DNA of 60,965 nucleotides from Aestuariicoccus sp032586235 (GTDB lineage Bacteria; Pseudomonadota; Alphaproteobacteria; Rhodobacterales; Rhodobacteraceae): NCBI RefSeq assembly GCF_032586235.1, contig NZ_JAWHTD010000025.1, forward strand, positions 1-60,965, read 5' to 3'. Of the stretch, positions 8,634 through 17,095 are shown in pieces. Position numbers and translations under genes: made by a program. The notes beneath the pieces were generated by a model. The model saw only the letters and a list, made by a program, of their open reading frames with translations, ran no database searches and was not told the DNA's origin. Position 1 is the first letter of the stretch; each line of letters begins with the position of its first letter.

Positions 8634-10082
8634 TCAGGCAAGACGGTAGTTCGGGCTCTCGCGGGTGATCTGCACGTCGTGCACATGGCTCTCCTTGAGC
8701 CCCGCGCCGGTGATCTTGACGAACTGGCAGTTCGTGCGCATCTCTTCGATGGTGGCGCAGCCGGTATAGCCCATGGCAGCACGCAATCCGCCAACCAGCT
8801 GGTGCAGCACCGCGCCCGCGCCGCCCTTGTAGGGCACCTGCCCCTCGATCCCCTCGGGCACCAGCTTGTCGCTGGCGGCGTCCTTCTGGAAGTACCGGTC
8901 GGCCGAGCCGCGCGCCATCGCGGCGAGCGAGCCCATGCCGCGATAGGCCTTGAAGCTGCGGCCCTGGTACAGGATCACCTCGCCGGGCGACTCGTCGGTG
9001 CCCGCCAGCATGCTGCCCACCATCGCACAGGAGGCCCCCGCCGCGATGGCCTTGGCGAAATCGCCCGAGAACTTGATGCCGCCGTCGGCGATCACAGGCA
9101 CGTCGCCCGCCGCCCTGGCGCAATCCATGACCGCGGTCATCTGCGGCACACCGACACCCGCGACCATCCGCGTGGTGCAGATGCTGCCCGGGCCGATGCC
9201 CACCTTGATCGCGTCCGCCCCGGCATCGATCAGCGCGCGGGTGGCCTCGGCGGTGGCGACGTTGCCGGCCACGATCTGCACCTCGTTCGACAGCGTCTTG
9301 GCCCGTTCGACGGCCTTGGCCACGCCCTCGGAATGGCCATGGGCGGTGTCGATCACGACCATGTCGACGCCCGCATCCACCAGCGCCTGCGTCCGTTCGA
9401 ACCCCGCGTCGCCCACGGTCGAAGCCGCGGCGACCCGCAGCCGGCCAAGGCCGTCCTTGCAGGCGGTGGGGTTCAGAACGGCCTGTTCGGTATCCTTGAG
9501 CGTCAGCAGCCCGGTCAGCTTGCCGTTCGCGTCGGTCACCAGCAGCTTTTCGATGCGGCGACCCTTCATCAGGCTGATCGCCTCCTGCCGGTCGGCCGGT
9601 TCGCGCAGGATCGCGAGGTTTTCCGAGGTCATCATCACGCTGACCGGCGTGTCGTCGTGTTCGGCAAAGCGCATGTCGCGGTTGGTGACGATGCCGACGA
9701 CCCGGCCCTCCGGGTCGACCACCGGGAAGCCGGTAAAGTTGTACCGTTCGATCAGCGCCTTGGCGTCGGCCAGCGTCTGATCGGCGCGCAGCGTTACCGG
9801 GCTGTAGACGATGCCGGATTCAAAGCGCTTGACCCGCCGCACCTCGCGCGCCTGCTCCTCGACGCTCAGGTTACGGTGAATGACCCCCATGCCGCCGGCC
9901 TGCGCCATGGTGATCGCCATACGTCCTTCGGTCACCGTGTCCATCGCAGAGCTCAAAAGCGGAATGTTGAGCGCGATGGCCTTGGTCACACGCGTGCGCG
10001 TGTCGGCCGTGCTGGGCAGCACGCTCGATGCCCCGGGCACCAGAAGAACGTCGTCGAAAGTGAGCGCCTCGCGAATCTCCAT
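8634..10082 (-). CDS. guaB: Inosine-5'-monophosphate dehydrogenase
   Basis: 482 residues. NAD-dependent oxidation of IMP to XMP, the committed step of GMP synthesis. It starts MEIREALTFDDVLLVPG with a strong AAGGAGA ribosome site. A CBS pair occupies about residues 95-205, and the catalytic cysteine is in GPGSICTTRMVAGVGVPQ (about residue 300). Length and motifs are normal. It heads an operon with the RsmB-type gene. Confidence 0.97.
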   Translation of the reverse strand: MEIREALTFDDVLLVPGASSVLPSTADTRTRVTKAIALNIPLLSSAMDTVTEGRMAITMAQAGGMGVIHRNLSVEEQAREVRRVKRFESGIVYSPVTLRADQTLADAKALIERYNFTGFPVVDPEGRVVGIVTNRDMRFAEHDDTPVSVMMTSENLAILREPADRQEAISLMKGRRIEKLLVTDANGKLTGLLTLKDTEQAVLNPTACKDGLGRLRVAAASTVGDAGFERTQALVDAGVDMVVIDTAHGHSEGVAKAVERAKTLSNEVQIVAGNVATAEATRALIDAGADAIKVGIGPGSICTTRMVAGVGVPQMTAVMDCARAAGDVPVIADGGIKFSGDFAKAIAAGASCAMVGSMLAGTDESPGEVILYQGRSFKAYRGMGSLAAMARGSADRYFQKDAASDKLVPEGIEGQVPYKGGAGAVLHQLVGGLRAAMGYTGCATIEEMRTNCQFVKITGAGLKESHVHDVQITRESPNYRLA

Positions 10083-10290
10083 GGGTCTCTCCTTGGGAGG
10101 GGTCGGTTGGCAGTTGCCTATCGCATGGCATCCGCCCAAGGAAAACCCCAAAAGCATCGCTTTTGCATGTGCGGCATTACCCGCCACCGCGATAGGGACG
10201 GCAGCAAAGCCTCAAAGGACCGTGGTCACATCGGGCGCAGCAGTCTAGGCTGGCGGTCACGAGGTATGAACTTGGTCAAGGGGGCGGGAT

Positions 10291-10779
10291 ATGACGGACG
10301 GACACAAAGGCCGCTGCCTTTGCGGCGAGGTGGCCTACGATACGGGCGCCGCGCCGCTCTGGCTGACGATCTGCTATTGCCGGTTCTGCCAGCGCGCGAC
10401 CGGTTCGGACCGCATGATCGAACCTATCTTCGAGCGCGCGCCCTTCGCCTTCACCCAAGGCCAGCCGACGGTCTACACTCTGCCGTCCGAGGGCAGCGGA
10501 CAGGACGTCAACGTGCACTTCTGCGGCAAATGCGGAACCAAGCTGGCGCTGACGTTCGCGCGCTGGCCTGACCGGCTGGGCATCTATATCGGCACTCTCG
10601 ACGACCCGGCGTCGATCGCCGCGACACCCGACAACAGCAAGCACATCTTCGTCTCGGAGGCCCGCCCCGGCACGATACTGCCTGCGGGCGTCAAGACCTT
10701 TGACCGCCACGCCACCGAAATCGACGGCACCCCGATCGAGCCGACCGTTCATGGCGTGCAGTTTTTTGTGGAGGGGTGA
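10291..10779 (+). CDS. GFA family zinc protein
   Basis: 162 residues. Member of the GFA family (named for glutathione-dependent formaldehyde-activating enzyme). Zinc-binding cysteines are visible at 9 and 11 (CLCG), 28, 30 and 33 (CYCRFC) and 78 and 81 (CGKC). Most family members have no proven substrate, and no formaldehyde dehydrogenase lies nearby, so the named activity should not be assumed. It stands alone, with guaB divergent upstream and a relic-like intergenic stretch downstream. Confidence 0.85.
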   Translation: MTDGHKGRCLCGEVAYDTGAAPLWLTICYCRFCQRATGSDRMIEPIFERAPFAFTQGQPTVYTLPSEGSGQDVNVHFCGKCGTKLALTFARWPDRLGIYIGTLDDPASIAATPDNSKHIFVSEARPGTILPAGVKTFDRHATEIDGTPIEPTVHGVQFFVEG

Positions 10780-11100
10780 CAGGGTGCTGCGTTTGGATCG
10801 AGACCCGGTTCGGCAACGATCCGGTTCAACCGCGAATTCGAACCGACGCCCGATTTTAGCTCAAGGCCGACATTCCGGTTAACGCCTATGCGGCTTGGAG
10901 CGGTTTCTGATGCAGCGGACGGTGAGCTGACGTTTGCTGCGGTATGCTCCAACGGCCGCTAGGTGTTTGATCCCAGGGTTTGATGGTGCGATCCATTCGT
11001 TGGAATGGAAGGACGCCTTATGGGACAGATACGCCACGGCTGGACACAGGCGTGGAACTCGGGCTCTTTAAGGATGTCTTCACACCGGAAAGGAGCCAGC
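10780..11100 (+). other. 321-base intergenic stretch with a probable IS481-family relic
   Basis: No complete gene. From about 10970 the sequence resembles the 5' end of a Rhodobacterales IS481-type element: a leader, then an ATG at 11021 giving MGQIRHG, which I recall as the opening of such transposases. The reading frame departs from the transposase after about seven residues and runs into the agmatinase gene. The relic assignment is from memory and unverified. Nothing is recognised in 10780-10960. Confidence 0.4.
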
Positions 11101-12054
11101 ATGGCACATGGCTATGACAGCGGGCGGCTTGATCTGCCGTTTACCGGCATCTGCACCTTCGCGCGCAAGCCTCATGTGGCGGATTGGTCCGCGCTGCAGG
11201 CCGATGTGGCTGTGCTGGGCGCGCCGTTCGACGCGGGCACCCAGTGGCGGCCGGGCGCGCGGTTCGGGCCGCGCGCGGTGCGCGAGGCCTCGACGCTTTT
11301 CAGCTTCGGCCATGCCGGGGCTTACGATCACGAGGACGACGCCATCTACCTCGGCCCCGAGGTGCGGATCGTCGACATGGGCGACGCCGATATCGTCCAT
11401 ACCGACACGCTGAAAAGCCACGCCAACATCCGCGCCGGCGTCGAGGCGGCGCTGAATGCGGGCGCGCTGCCGGTGGTGATCGGCGGCGATCATTCGGTCA
11501 ACATTCCCTGCATCGAGGCGTTCGAGGGCCACGCGCCCTTCCATGTGCTGCAGATCGACGCGCATCTCGACTTTGTCGACGAACGCCACGGGGTAACACG
11601 CGGCCACGGCAACCCGATGCGGCGTGCGGCGGAAAAGACCCATGTCAGCGGGCTGACGCAGGTCGGCATCCGCAACGTCAGCTCGACCGCCAAGGAGGGC
11701 TATGACGACGCCCGCGCCATGGGCTCGGACATCCTGTCGGTGCGGCAGATGCGCAGGCTCGGCCCCGCCGCCACCGCCGCCCGAATCCCCGAGGGCAGCC
11801 CGGTCTATATCACCATCGACATCGACGCCTTCTGCCCCTCGATCGCGCCGGGCACCGGCACGCCCAGCCACGGCGGGTTTCTTTATTACGAGGTGCTCGA
11901 GCTTTTGCAGCAGGTCGCCCAAAGCCATGAAATCGTCGGCATCGACCTGGTCGAGGTGGCACCCGATTACGACCCCACGGGCAGCACCGCCATTCTTGCC
12001 GCGCAGTTGCTGATGAACCTGCTGGGCTTCGTGTTCCACGCGCGCGGCGCGTAG
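11101..12054 (+). CDS. speB: Agmatinase/ureohydrolase family protein
   Basis: 317 residues. Binuclear-manganese ureohydrolase. The metal-binding motifs are GGDHSVNIP (about residue 128), DAHLDFVDE (about 152) and the DIDAFCPSIAPGTGTPSHGG signature (about 240). Agmatinase, giving putrescine and urea, is the likely activity; guanidinobutyrase and related substrates are possible. GGAAAGGAG directly before the ATG at 11101 fixes the start; an in-frame upstream extension of 32 codons is probable IS residue and not part of the protein. No polyamine genes adjoin it. Confidence 0.85.
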   Translation: MAHGYDSGRLDLPFTGICTFARKPHVADWSALQADVAVLGAPFDAGTQWRPGARFGPRAVREASTLFSFGHAGAYDHEDDAIYLGPEVRIVDMGDADIVHTDTLKSHANIRAGVEAALNAGALPVVIGGDHSVNIPCIEAFEGHAPFHVLQIDAHLDFVDERHGVTRGHGNPMRRAAEKTHVSGLTQVGIRNVSSTAKEGYDDARAMGSDILSVRQMRRLGPAATAARIPEGSPVYITIDIDAFCPSIAPGTGTPSHGGFLYYEVLELLQQVAQSHEIVGIDLVEVAPDYDPTGSTAILAAQLLMNLLGFVFHARGA

Positions 12055-12184
12055 CCGCAGCGCCTCCGCCCGGAAAACGGGCGCGGGCAGGCTTATTCCC
12101 GCCACGCCGCGATCCATGACTTGCGGCGGCGGCGCGATCTGTCACAGATTGGGGAAAAACCACGCACAACCACAGGCAGCACAC

Positions 12185-13330
12185 ATGTCCCTACCCCTAG
12201 ACGGATGCCTCGTTCTCGACCTCACCCATGTTCTGGCCGGCCCCTTCTCGTCGATGACCCTGCTCGATCTCGGGGCCAAGGTGATCAAGGTCGAACGCCC
12301 CGGCACCGGCGACGACACCCGCGCCTTTCCACCCTTCAAGGACGGCAAATCCGCCTATTTCGCGGCCATCAACCACGGCAAGAAGTCCATCGCGCTCGAC
12401 CTCAAATCCGACGGCGACCGCGAGATTTTCGACCGGCTGCTGGCGCGCGCCGACATCCTGCTGGAAAACTACCGCCCCGGGGTGATGGAGCGGCTGGGCT
12501 ATGGCTGGGGGACGCTGCACGAACGCTATCCGGCGCTGATCTATGGGGCGGTGTCGGGCTTTGGCCACACCGGGCCGGACGCCAAACGACCGGCCTACGA
12601 CATGGTCGTGCAGGCGCGCGGCGGGGTGATGTCGATCACCGGCGAGAAAGACCGCGATCCGGTGCGCGTGGGCGCCTCGATCGGCGATATCGTGGCGGGC
12701 ATGTACCTGACGCAGGGTCTGCTGGCCGCGCTTTACGACCGCACCCGCAGCGGCACCGGGCGCAAGGTGGATATCGCGATGCTCGACAGCCAGCTGGCCA
12801 TTCTGGAACATGCCATCGCGCTGACCACCGTCACCGGCAAGGCCCCCGGCCCCTCGGGCGCGCGGCATCCCTCGATCACCCCGTTCGAGACGTTCCACGC
12901 CTCCGACGGGCTCTTCGTGATCGCGGCGGGCAACGACGTGCTATTCGAAAAGCTCTGCGTCGCGCTCAACCTGCCCATCGCCGACGATCCGCGCTTTGCC
13001 ACCAACCCCGAGCGCTGCAAGCACGCACGCCTTCTGAAACGGCTGATCGAGGCGGTGACGCTGGATCACACCCGCGCGCACTGGATCGCCAAGCTGACGG
13101 CGGCGGGCATTCCCACCGGCCCGATCCAGACGGTGGACCAGGTGCTGAAGGATCCGCAGATCCTGGCGCGCAACATGGTGGTGGACGTGCTCGACAAACA
13201 CGGGCGCGCCGCGTTCAAGGCCGCAGGCAACCCGATCAAGATGTCCGATACCGAGGACCGCACCACCCGCGCCCCCGCCCCCGATCTCGATGGCAACCGG
13301 GGCGAAATCCTGCGCTGGCTGGATTCCTGA
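12185..13330 (+). CDS. CaiB/BaiF family (class III) CoA-transferase
   Basis: 381 residues. Moves CoA between carboxylic acids through an aspartyl-CoA intermediate. It shows the family N-terminus DGCLVLDLTHVLAGPFSSM, the CoA-site VIKVERPGTGDDTR, and the probable catalytic Asp in AYDMVVQARGG (about residue 139). Family length is normal. The substrate cannot be told from sequence; no acyl-CoA dehydrogenase or racemase lies next to it. The ATG at 12185 matches the family start, although its ribosome site is weak. The RACo-like gene follows 117 bases later. Confidence 0.88.
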   Translation: MSLPLDGCLVLDLTHVLAGPFSSMTLLDLGAKVIKVERPGTGDDTRAFPPFKDGKSAYFAAINHGKKSIALDLKSDGDREIFDRLLARADILLENYRPGVMERLGYGWGTLHERYPALIYGAVSGFGHTGPDAKRPAYDMVVQARGGVMSITGEKDRDPVRVGASIGDIVAGMYLTQGLLAALYDRTRSGTGRKVDIAMLDSQLAILEHAIALTTVTGKAPGPSGARHPSITPFETFHASDGLFVIAAGNDVLFEKLCVALNLPIADDPRFATNPERCKHARLLKRLIEAVTLDHTRAHWIAKLTAAGIPTGPIQTVDQVLKDPQILARNMVVDVLDKHGRAAFKAAGNPIKMSDTEDRTTRAPAPDLDGNRGEILRWLDS

Positions 13331-13447
13331 GCCCGCCGGCGGCCGCCCCGCCCTCACGATGCCGTTTTCAGCCCCGGGCGCGCCGGAACCCGGCTTTCCA
13401 TTCGCGCGCGCCGCGATATGGTGCGCGCACATCTTCCAGGAGCCGCC

Positions 13448-15493
13448 ATGAGCACCGATCCCCTCGTCGTTTTCACCCCGTCCGGCAAGCGCGGCCGCTT
13501 TGCCAAGGGCACGCCGATCCTGACCGCCGCGCGGCAGCTGGGCGTCGATCTCGATTCGGTCTGCGGCGGGCGCGGGATTTGTTCGAAATGCCAGATCGCC
13601 CCGTCCTTCGGCGATTTCCCCAAGCACGGCATCACCGTGGCGCAGGATGCGCTGTCCAAGTGGAACGCGGTCGAGGAACGCTACCAGCAAAAGCGCGGGT
13701 TGAAGCCCGGGCGGCGGCTGGGTTGCCAGGCGACGGTGCAGGGCGACGTGGTGATCGACGTGCCCCCCGAAAGCCAGGTGCACCGCCAGGTCGTGCGCAA
13801 GGCCGCCGCCGTGCGGGCCATCGAAATGGACCCGGCCACGCGGCTTTTCTATGTCGAGGTCGAGGAACCCGACATGCACGAACCCACCGGCGATCTGGAG
13901 CGTGTGGCGCGCGCCTTGCAGGCACAATGGGGGATCGAGGAGATATCCACAGACTTTTCCACACTTCCCCTTTTGCAACCTATTCTGCGCAAAGGTCAGT
14001 GGAGAATCACCGTCGCCTTGCACAAACGCGATAAATCCGCTTTACCCAAGCTGATCGCCGCCTGGCCCGGCCTGCATGAGGCCGGCATCTTCGGTCTGGC
14101 CATCGATCTCGGCTCGACCACCATCGCCGCGCATCTGACCAACCTCGATACAGGCGAGGTCGTGGCCAGCGCGGGCATCATGAACCCGCAGATTCGCTTT
14201 GGCGAAGATCTGATGAGCCGGGTCAGCTATGCCATGATGAACCCCGGCGGCGCGGTCGAGATGACTCGCACCGTGCGCGAGGCCATCGACCAGCTGACCA
14301 ACGACATCGCCGCCGAGGCCGGGATCGCGCCCGCGCTGATCCTCGAGACGGTCTTTGTCTGCAACCCGGTGATGCATCACCTGCTGTTGGGGATCGACCC
14401 GGTCGAGCTGGGCCAGGCGCCTTTTGCGCTGGCCACCTCGAACGCCATCGACATGACCGCGACCGAGCTCGGGCTGACCGCCCTGCCCGGTGCGGCGCAG
14501 ATCTACCTCCTGCCCTGCATTGCAGGCCACGTCGGCGCCGACGCCGCTGCCGTTGCGCTGTCGGAACAGCCCGGCAAATCCGAGGATCTGGCGCTGATCG
14601 TCGACGTGGGCACCAATGCCGAGATCCTGCTGGGCAACACCACCCGCGTTCTGGCCTGCTCTTCCCCCACCGGCCCCGCCTTCGAGGGCGCGCAGATCAG
14701 CAGCGGCCAGCGCGCCGCCCCCGGCGCGATCGAGGCCATCCGCATCGACCCCATGACTAAGGAACCGCGTTTCCGCGTCATCGGCTGCGATCTGTGGTCG
14801 GACGAGGACGGCTTTTGGGACCGGACCGCTGCCACCGGCATCACCGGCATCTGCGGCTCGGGCATCATCGAGGCGGTGGCCGAATTGCGGCTGGCGGGGC
14901 TGATGGACGCATCGGGCCTGATCGGATCGGCCGAACAGACCGGCACCGCCCGCTGCCTGCCCGCCGGCCGCACCCACGAATACCTGATCCACGACGCCAC
15001 CGCCGAGGGCGGGCCCCGCATCACCGTCACCCAGGGCGACATCCGCGCAATCCAGCTGGCGAAGTCGGCGCTCTATGCGGGTGCTCGGCTCTTGATGGAC
15101 GAAATGGGCGTCGACAAGGTCGACCGTGTGGTGCTGGCCGGGGCTTTCGGCGCGCATATCTCGTCGATACACGCGATGGTGCTGGGGATGATCCCCGACG
15201 TGCCTCTGGACAAGGTCACCAGCGCCGGCAACGCCGCCGGCACCGGCGCGCGCATCGCGCTCTGCAACGTCGCCGCACGGCGCGAGATCGAACAGACCGT
15301 GCGCCGGATCACCAAGGTCGAGACCGCGATCGAGCCGAAATTCCAGGAACATTTCGTCGCCGCAAACGCGATCCCGCACAAGACCGACCCGTTCCCAGAA
15401 CTGCTCAAGATCGTGACCCTGCCCCAGGTCAGCTTCAACACCGGCGGCGACAGCGAAGGCGGCGGCCGCCGCAGACGGCGGCGCGCGGGCTGA
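13448..15493 (+). CDS. Ferredoxin/ASKHA (DUF4445) protein, RACo-like corrinoid activator
   Basis: 681 residues. The N-terminal plant-type [2Fe-2S] domain has Cys 39, 45 and 48 (CGGRGICSKC) and a fourth in LGCQ (about residue 92). An ASKHA ATPase-like domain follows (AIDLGSTTIAAHLTN about residue 217; VDVGTNAEILLGN about 387; GICGSGIIEAV about 470). Relatives (RACo, RamA) use ATP to reduce cob(II)alamin in corrinoid proteins back to the active Co(I) state. Its usual partners, a corrinoid protein and a methyltransferase, are absent here. AGGAG sets the start. The C-terminus is unusually arginine-rich (GGGRRRRRRAG). Confidence 0.85.
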   Translation: MSTDPLVVFTPSGKRGRFAKGTPILTAARQLGVDLDSVCGGRGICSKCQIAPSFGDFPKHGITVAQDALSKWNAVEERYQQKRGLKPGRRLGCQATVQGDVVIDVPPESQVHRQVVRKAAAVRAIEMDPATRLFYVEVEEPDMHEPTGDLERVARALQAQWGIEEISTDFSTLPLLQPILRKGQWRITVALHKRDKSALPKLIAAWPGLHEAGIFGLAIDLGSTTIAAHLTNLDTGEVVASAGIMNPQIRFGEDLMSRVSYAMMNPGGAVEMTRTVREAIDQLTNDIAAEAGIAPALILETVFVCNPVMHHLLLGIDPVELGQAPFALATSNAIDMTATELGLTALPGAAQIYLLPCIAGHVGADAAAVALSEQPGKSEDLALIVDVGTNAEILLGNTTRVLACSSPTGPAFEGAQISSGQRAAPGAIEAIRIDPMTKEPRFRVIGCDLWSDEDGFWDRTAATGITGICGSGIIEAVAELRLAGLMDASGLIGSAEQTGTARCLPAGRTHEYLIHDATAEGGPRITVTQGDIRAIQLAKSALYAGARLLMDEMGVDKVDRVVLAGAFGAHISSIHAMVLGMIPDVPLDKVTSAGNAAGTGARIALCNVAARREIEQTVRRITKVETAIEPKFQEHFVAANAIPHKTDPFPELLKIVTLPQVSFNTGGDSEGGGRRRRRRAG

Positions 15494-15551
15494 GATCGGT
15501 CGCGCGCCCCCTTGACCTGCCCCCGCCGCTTGCCTAATCAACGTCCAGAGC

Positions 15552-15625
15552 GCGGGTATGGTGAAAAGGTATCACGCGAGCTTCCCAAGCTTAAGTTACG
15601 GGTTCGATTCCCGTTACCCGCTCCA
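15552..15625 (+). tRNA. tRNA-Gly (anticodon CCC)
   Basis: 74 bases including an encoded CCA. Acceptor GCGGGTA pairs with TACCCGC, the D stem is GTGA/TCAC, the anticodon loop is TTCCCAA (anticodon CCC), and the T arm is ACGGG-TTCGATT-CCCGT. Its last 14 bases recur with one mismatch at 17074-17087, beyond the AT-rich islet, so it looks like an integration site. Confidence 0.93.
15612..15625 (+). repeat. Left copy of att-like direct repeat (tRNA-Gly 3' end)
   Basis: CGTTACCCGCTCCA, the 3' end of tRNA-Gly. A second copy, CGTTGCCCGCTCCA, lies at 17074-17087 in the same orientation. The 1.46 kb between them is unlike the flanking DNA in base composition. Confidence 0.55.
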
Positions 15626-15773
15626 AATTATTGCATAAATCACTGATAAAATGAGAAAATTCAGGATCGGGTATGAATCTCCGCCTTTAAATCTGCCCGC
15701 AAAATTTCTGAAAGATCACGCGGTTTGCATCCTAATCCTAGATGATCTTTCCAAAGGCTCTGTATCGAACCTT

Positions 15774-15813
15774 GTTCGAATGGCACCAGCATAGTTCGAA
15801 TGGCACCAGCATA
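15774..15813. repeat. Perfect 20-bp tandem duplication
   Basis: The unit GTTCGAATGGCACCAGCATA occurs twice in direct contact, at 15774-15793 and 15794-15813, without mismatches. No function is apparent. Confidence 0.9.
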
Positions 15814-16213
15814 TCATCCGCCAAACCACCTTTAGCGGCAAGCTATCGGAACGAGCCCAGCTTTACCGCCTGACCGACTTTGGCCGTTTGGGGATGCTTA
15901 GGCTTGAAAGTAACCGGTTTGTCTTGGCGGGTACCTTCATGTCAGCATCTACTTACGCTTAATGATGACGTCGGCGACAAAATCCGAAAGAACCCAGATC
16001 GACTGGTCTGCCCACTGGGGTGCCAGTTCATCCCAAAGTTGGATGAACCGGGTCGCTGTGACCAAAAAATCATGCTCGGTTCGCGCGCCAGATTCCAGAA
16101 CTACAGCACAGCGGGCCCATGAAGCTTGATTAGCGCACAATTTGGCTGCAAAATGGCATCGACGATGTTCCACTTCAGGGACATCGGTGTAAATAAATTA
16201 TTGGGAAGCAGAA

Positions 16214-16667
16214 ATGAATGGAACTATACTTCACATTGGCCATGACAGTGGTTAGGGGGCAATTAAGGGGCAAGATTGAAATAGATACAATTTTTTTGTC
16301 ACACCATGTATCCACAGATATCCGCAAGCTCAGGCCCGGTTTGCGCGTTGATTTTGTTATAAACAATGGCCAGGCAGATGAGATATTGCCTGATATTGCA
16401 TCTGGTCCAATTCCCGCGCATAAAAGCAAAATTGCCGCAGCGCTTTTGGCGCTTTTCCTAGGTGGCATTGGCATTCACAAATTCTATCTGGGAAAATCAA
16501 CCGCAGGTATAATTACACTTGTAGCATCATTTACTGGAATATTTCTCCTGTTTATTCCAAACCTTTTAATTGCAATTATTTCACTGATTGAGGCGGTGAT
16601 CTATTTGAATAAGTCAGAAGATGAGTTTTATGATAAGTATGTAATTGGAGATAAGGCTTGGTTTTAA
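16214..16667 (+). pseudogene. TM2-domain membrane protein with a broken N-terminal domain
   Basis: The C-terminal part is a clear TM2 domain: from KSKIAAALLALFLGGIGIHK, with the FYLG motif and a second hydrophobic segment before DEFYDKY. TM2 proteins of proteobacteria often begin with a small OB-like domain starting M-x-G-T-I-L. Here the ATG at 16214, behind GGGAAG, reads MNGTILHIGHDSG, then a TAG, GAIKGQD, then a TGA, NRYNF, and then must shift frame at a seven-T run to continue into the TM2 part. An open frame from 16218 joins the TM2 domain but has an abnormal N-terminus. Most likely a decaying gene; expression of the TM2 part alone from a later start is possible. Confidence 0.6.
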
Positions 16668-17073
16668 TATTATTGCTCAAGTTAGTGATGGTAATATTGG
16701 GTCCTGTCAAAAGCATTCCAGTAATTTCTTCTTTCGGTTGAGTGTTTCGGGATTTCCCTTTCGGGATGACCCCATGGGCCCGCAACGTCCCGTTGCCACG
16801 ATCAGGATGCTGCCAACGTTTCATTGGCCGCCCGTGCCGAATATCTTGCTGCGCGCGCCTATCGGTTTCAGCGCGCGCCCGGCTTTACCCGTCAGACAAA
16901 AGGCTCCACCGATTTGCACGTTCACGCTAACCAAGAGAACCAGCGTCCGGTGCCCAACCGGATTTCGTCACAGGTCGAATTCCAGAACAGCGATTCCGTC
17001 CGATGTACCAAACGCACCACCAACGCGACGGGTGACATGAAAGATCGTACTACCCTTCGACCTTTACGAATCA

Positions 17074-17087
17074 CGTTGCCCGCTCCA
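17074..17087 (+). repeat. Right copy of att-like direct repeat
   Basis: CGTTGCCCGCTCCA matches 13 of 14 bases of the tRNA-Gly 3' end at 15612-15625. It lies 9 bases before the stop of the HDAC-family gene, exactly where normal high-GC coding sequence resumes. Confidence 0.5.
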
Positions 17088-17095
17088 CTTCTCCG

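Larger units (their letters stand above)
15626..17073. mobile_element. AT-rich islet inserted behind tRNA-Gly
   Basis: About 1.45 kb, clearly richer in A+T than the rest of the window. It contains the TM2 gene (16218-16667) and a perfect 20-bp tandem duplication (15774-15813). 15626-16210 and 16670-17073 hold no ORF I can recognise and no integrase; a 74-codon minus-strand ORF at 15949-16173 has no recognisable motif. The tRNA 3' end on the left and its imperfect repeat on the right suggest an old integration event that lost its recombinase. Confidence 0.5.

Noticed and set aside
125..10571. Very long open frames opposite alaS, cckA and guaB.
   Set aside because: They are antisense to clear genes, have Ala/Arg/His-rich composition and no domains; high GC makes such open frames common.
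15774..15813. A CRISPR array start.
   Set aside because: Only two units, in direct contact with no spacer, and no cas genes.
15949..16173. A 74-codon minus-strand ORF in the islet.
   Set aside because: No recognisable motif, no clear ribosome site, and it lies in decayed DNA.
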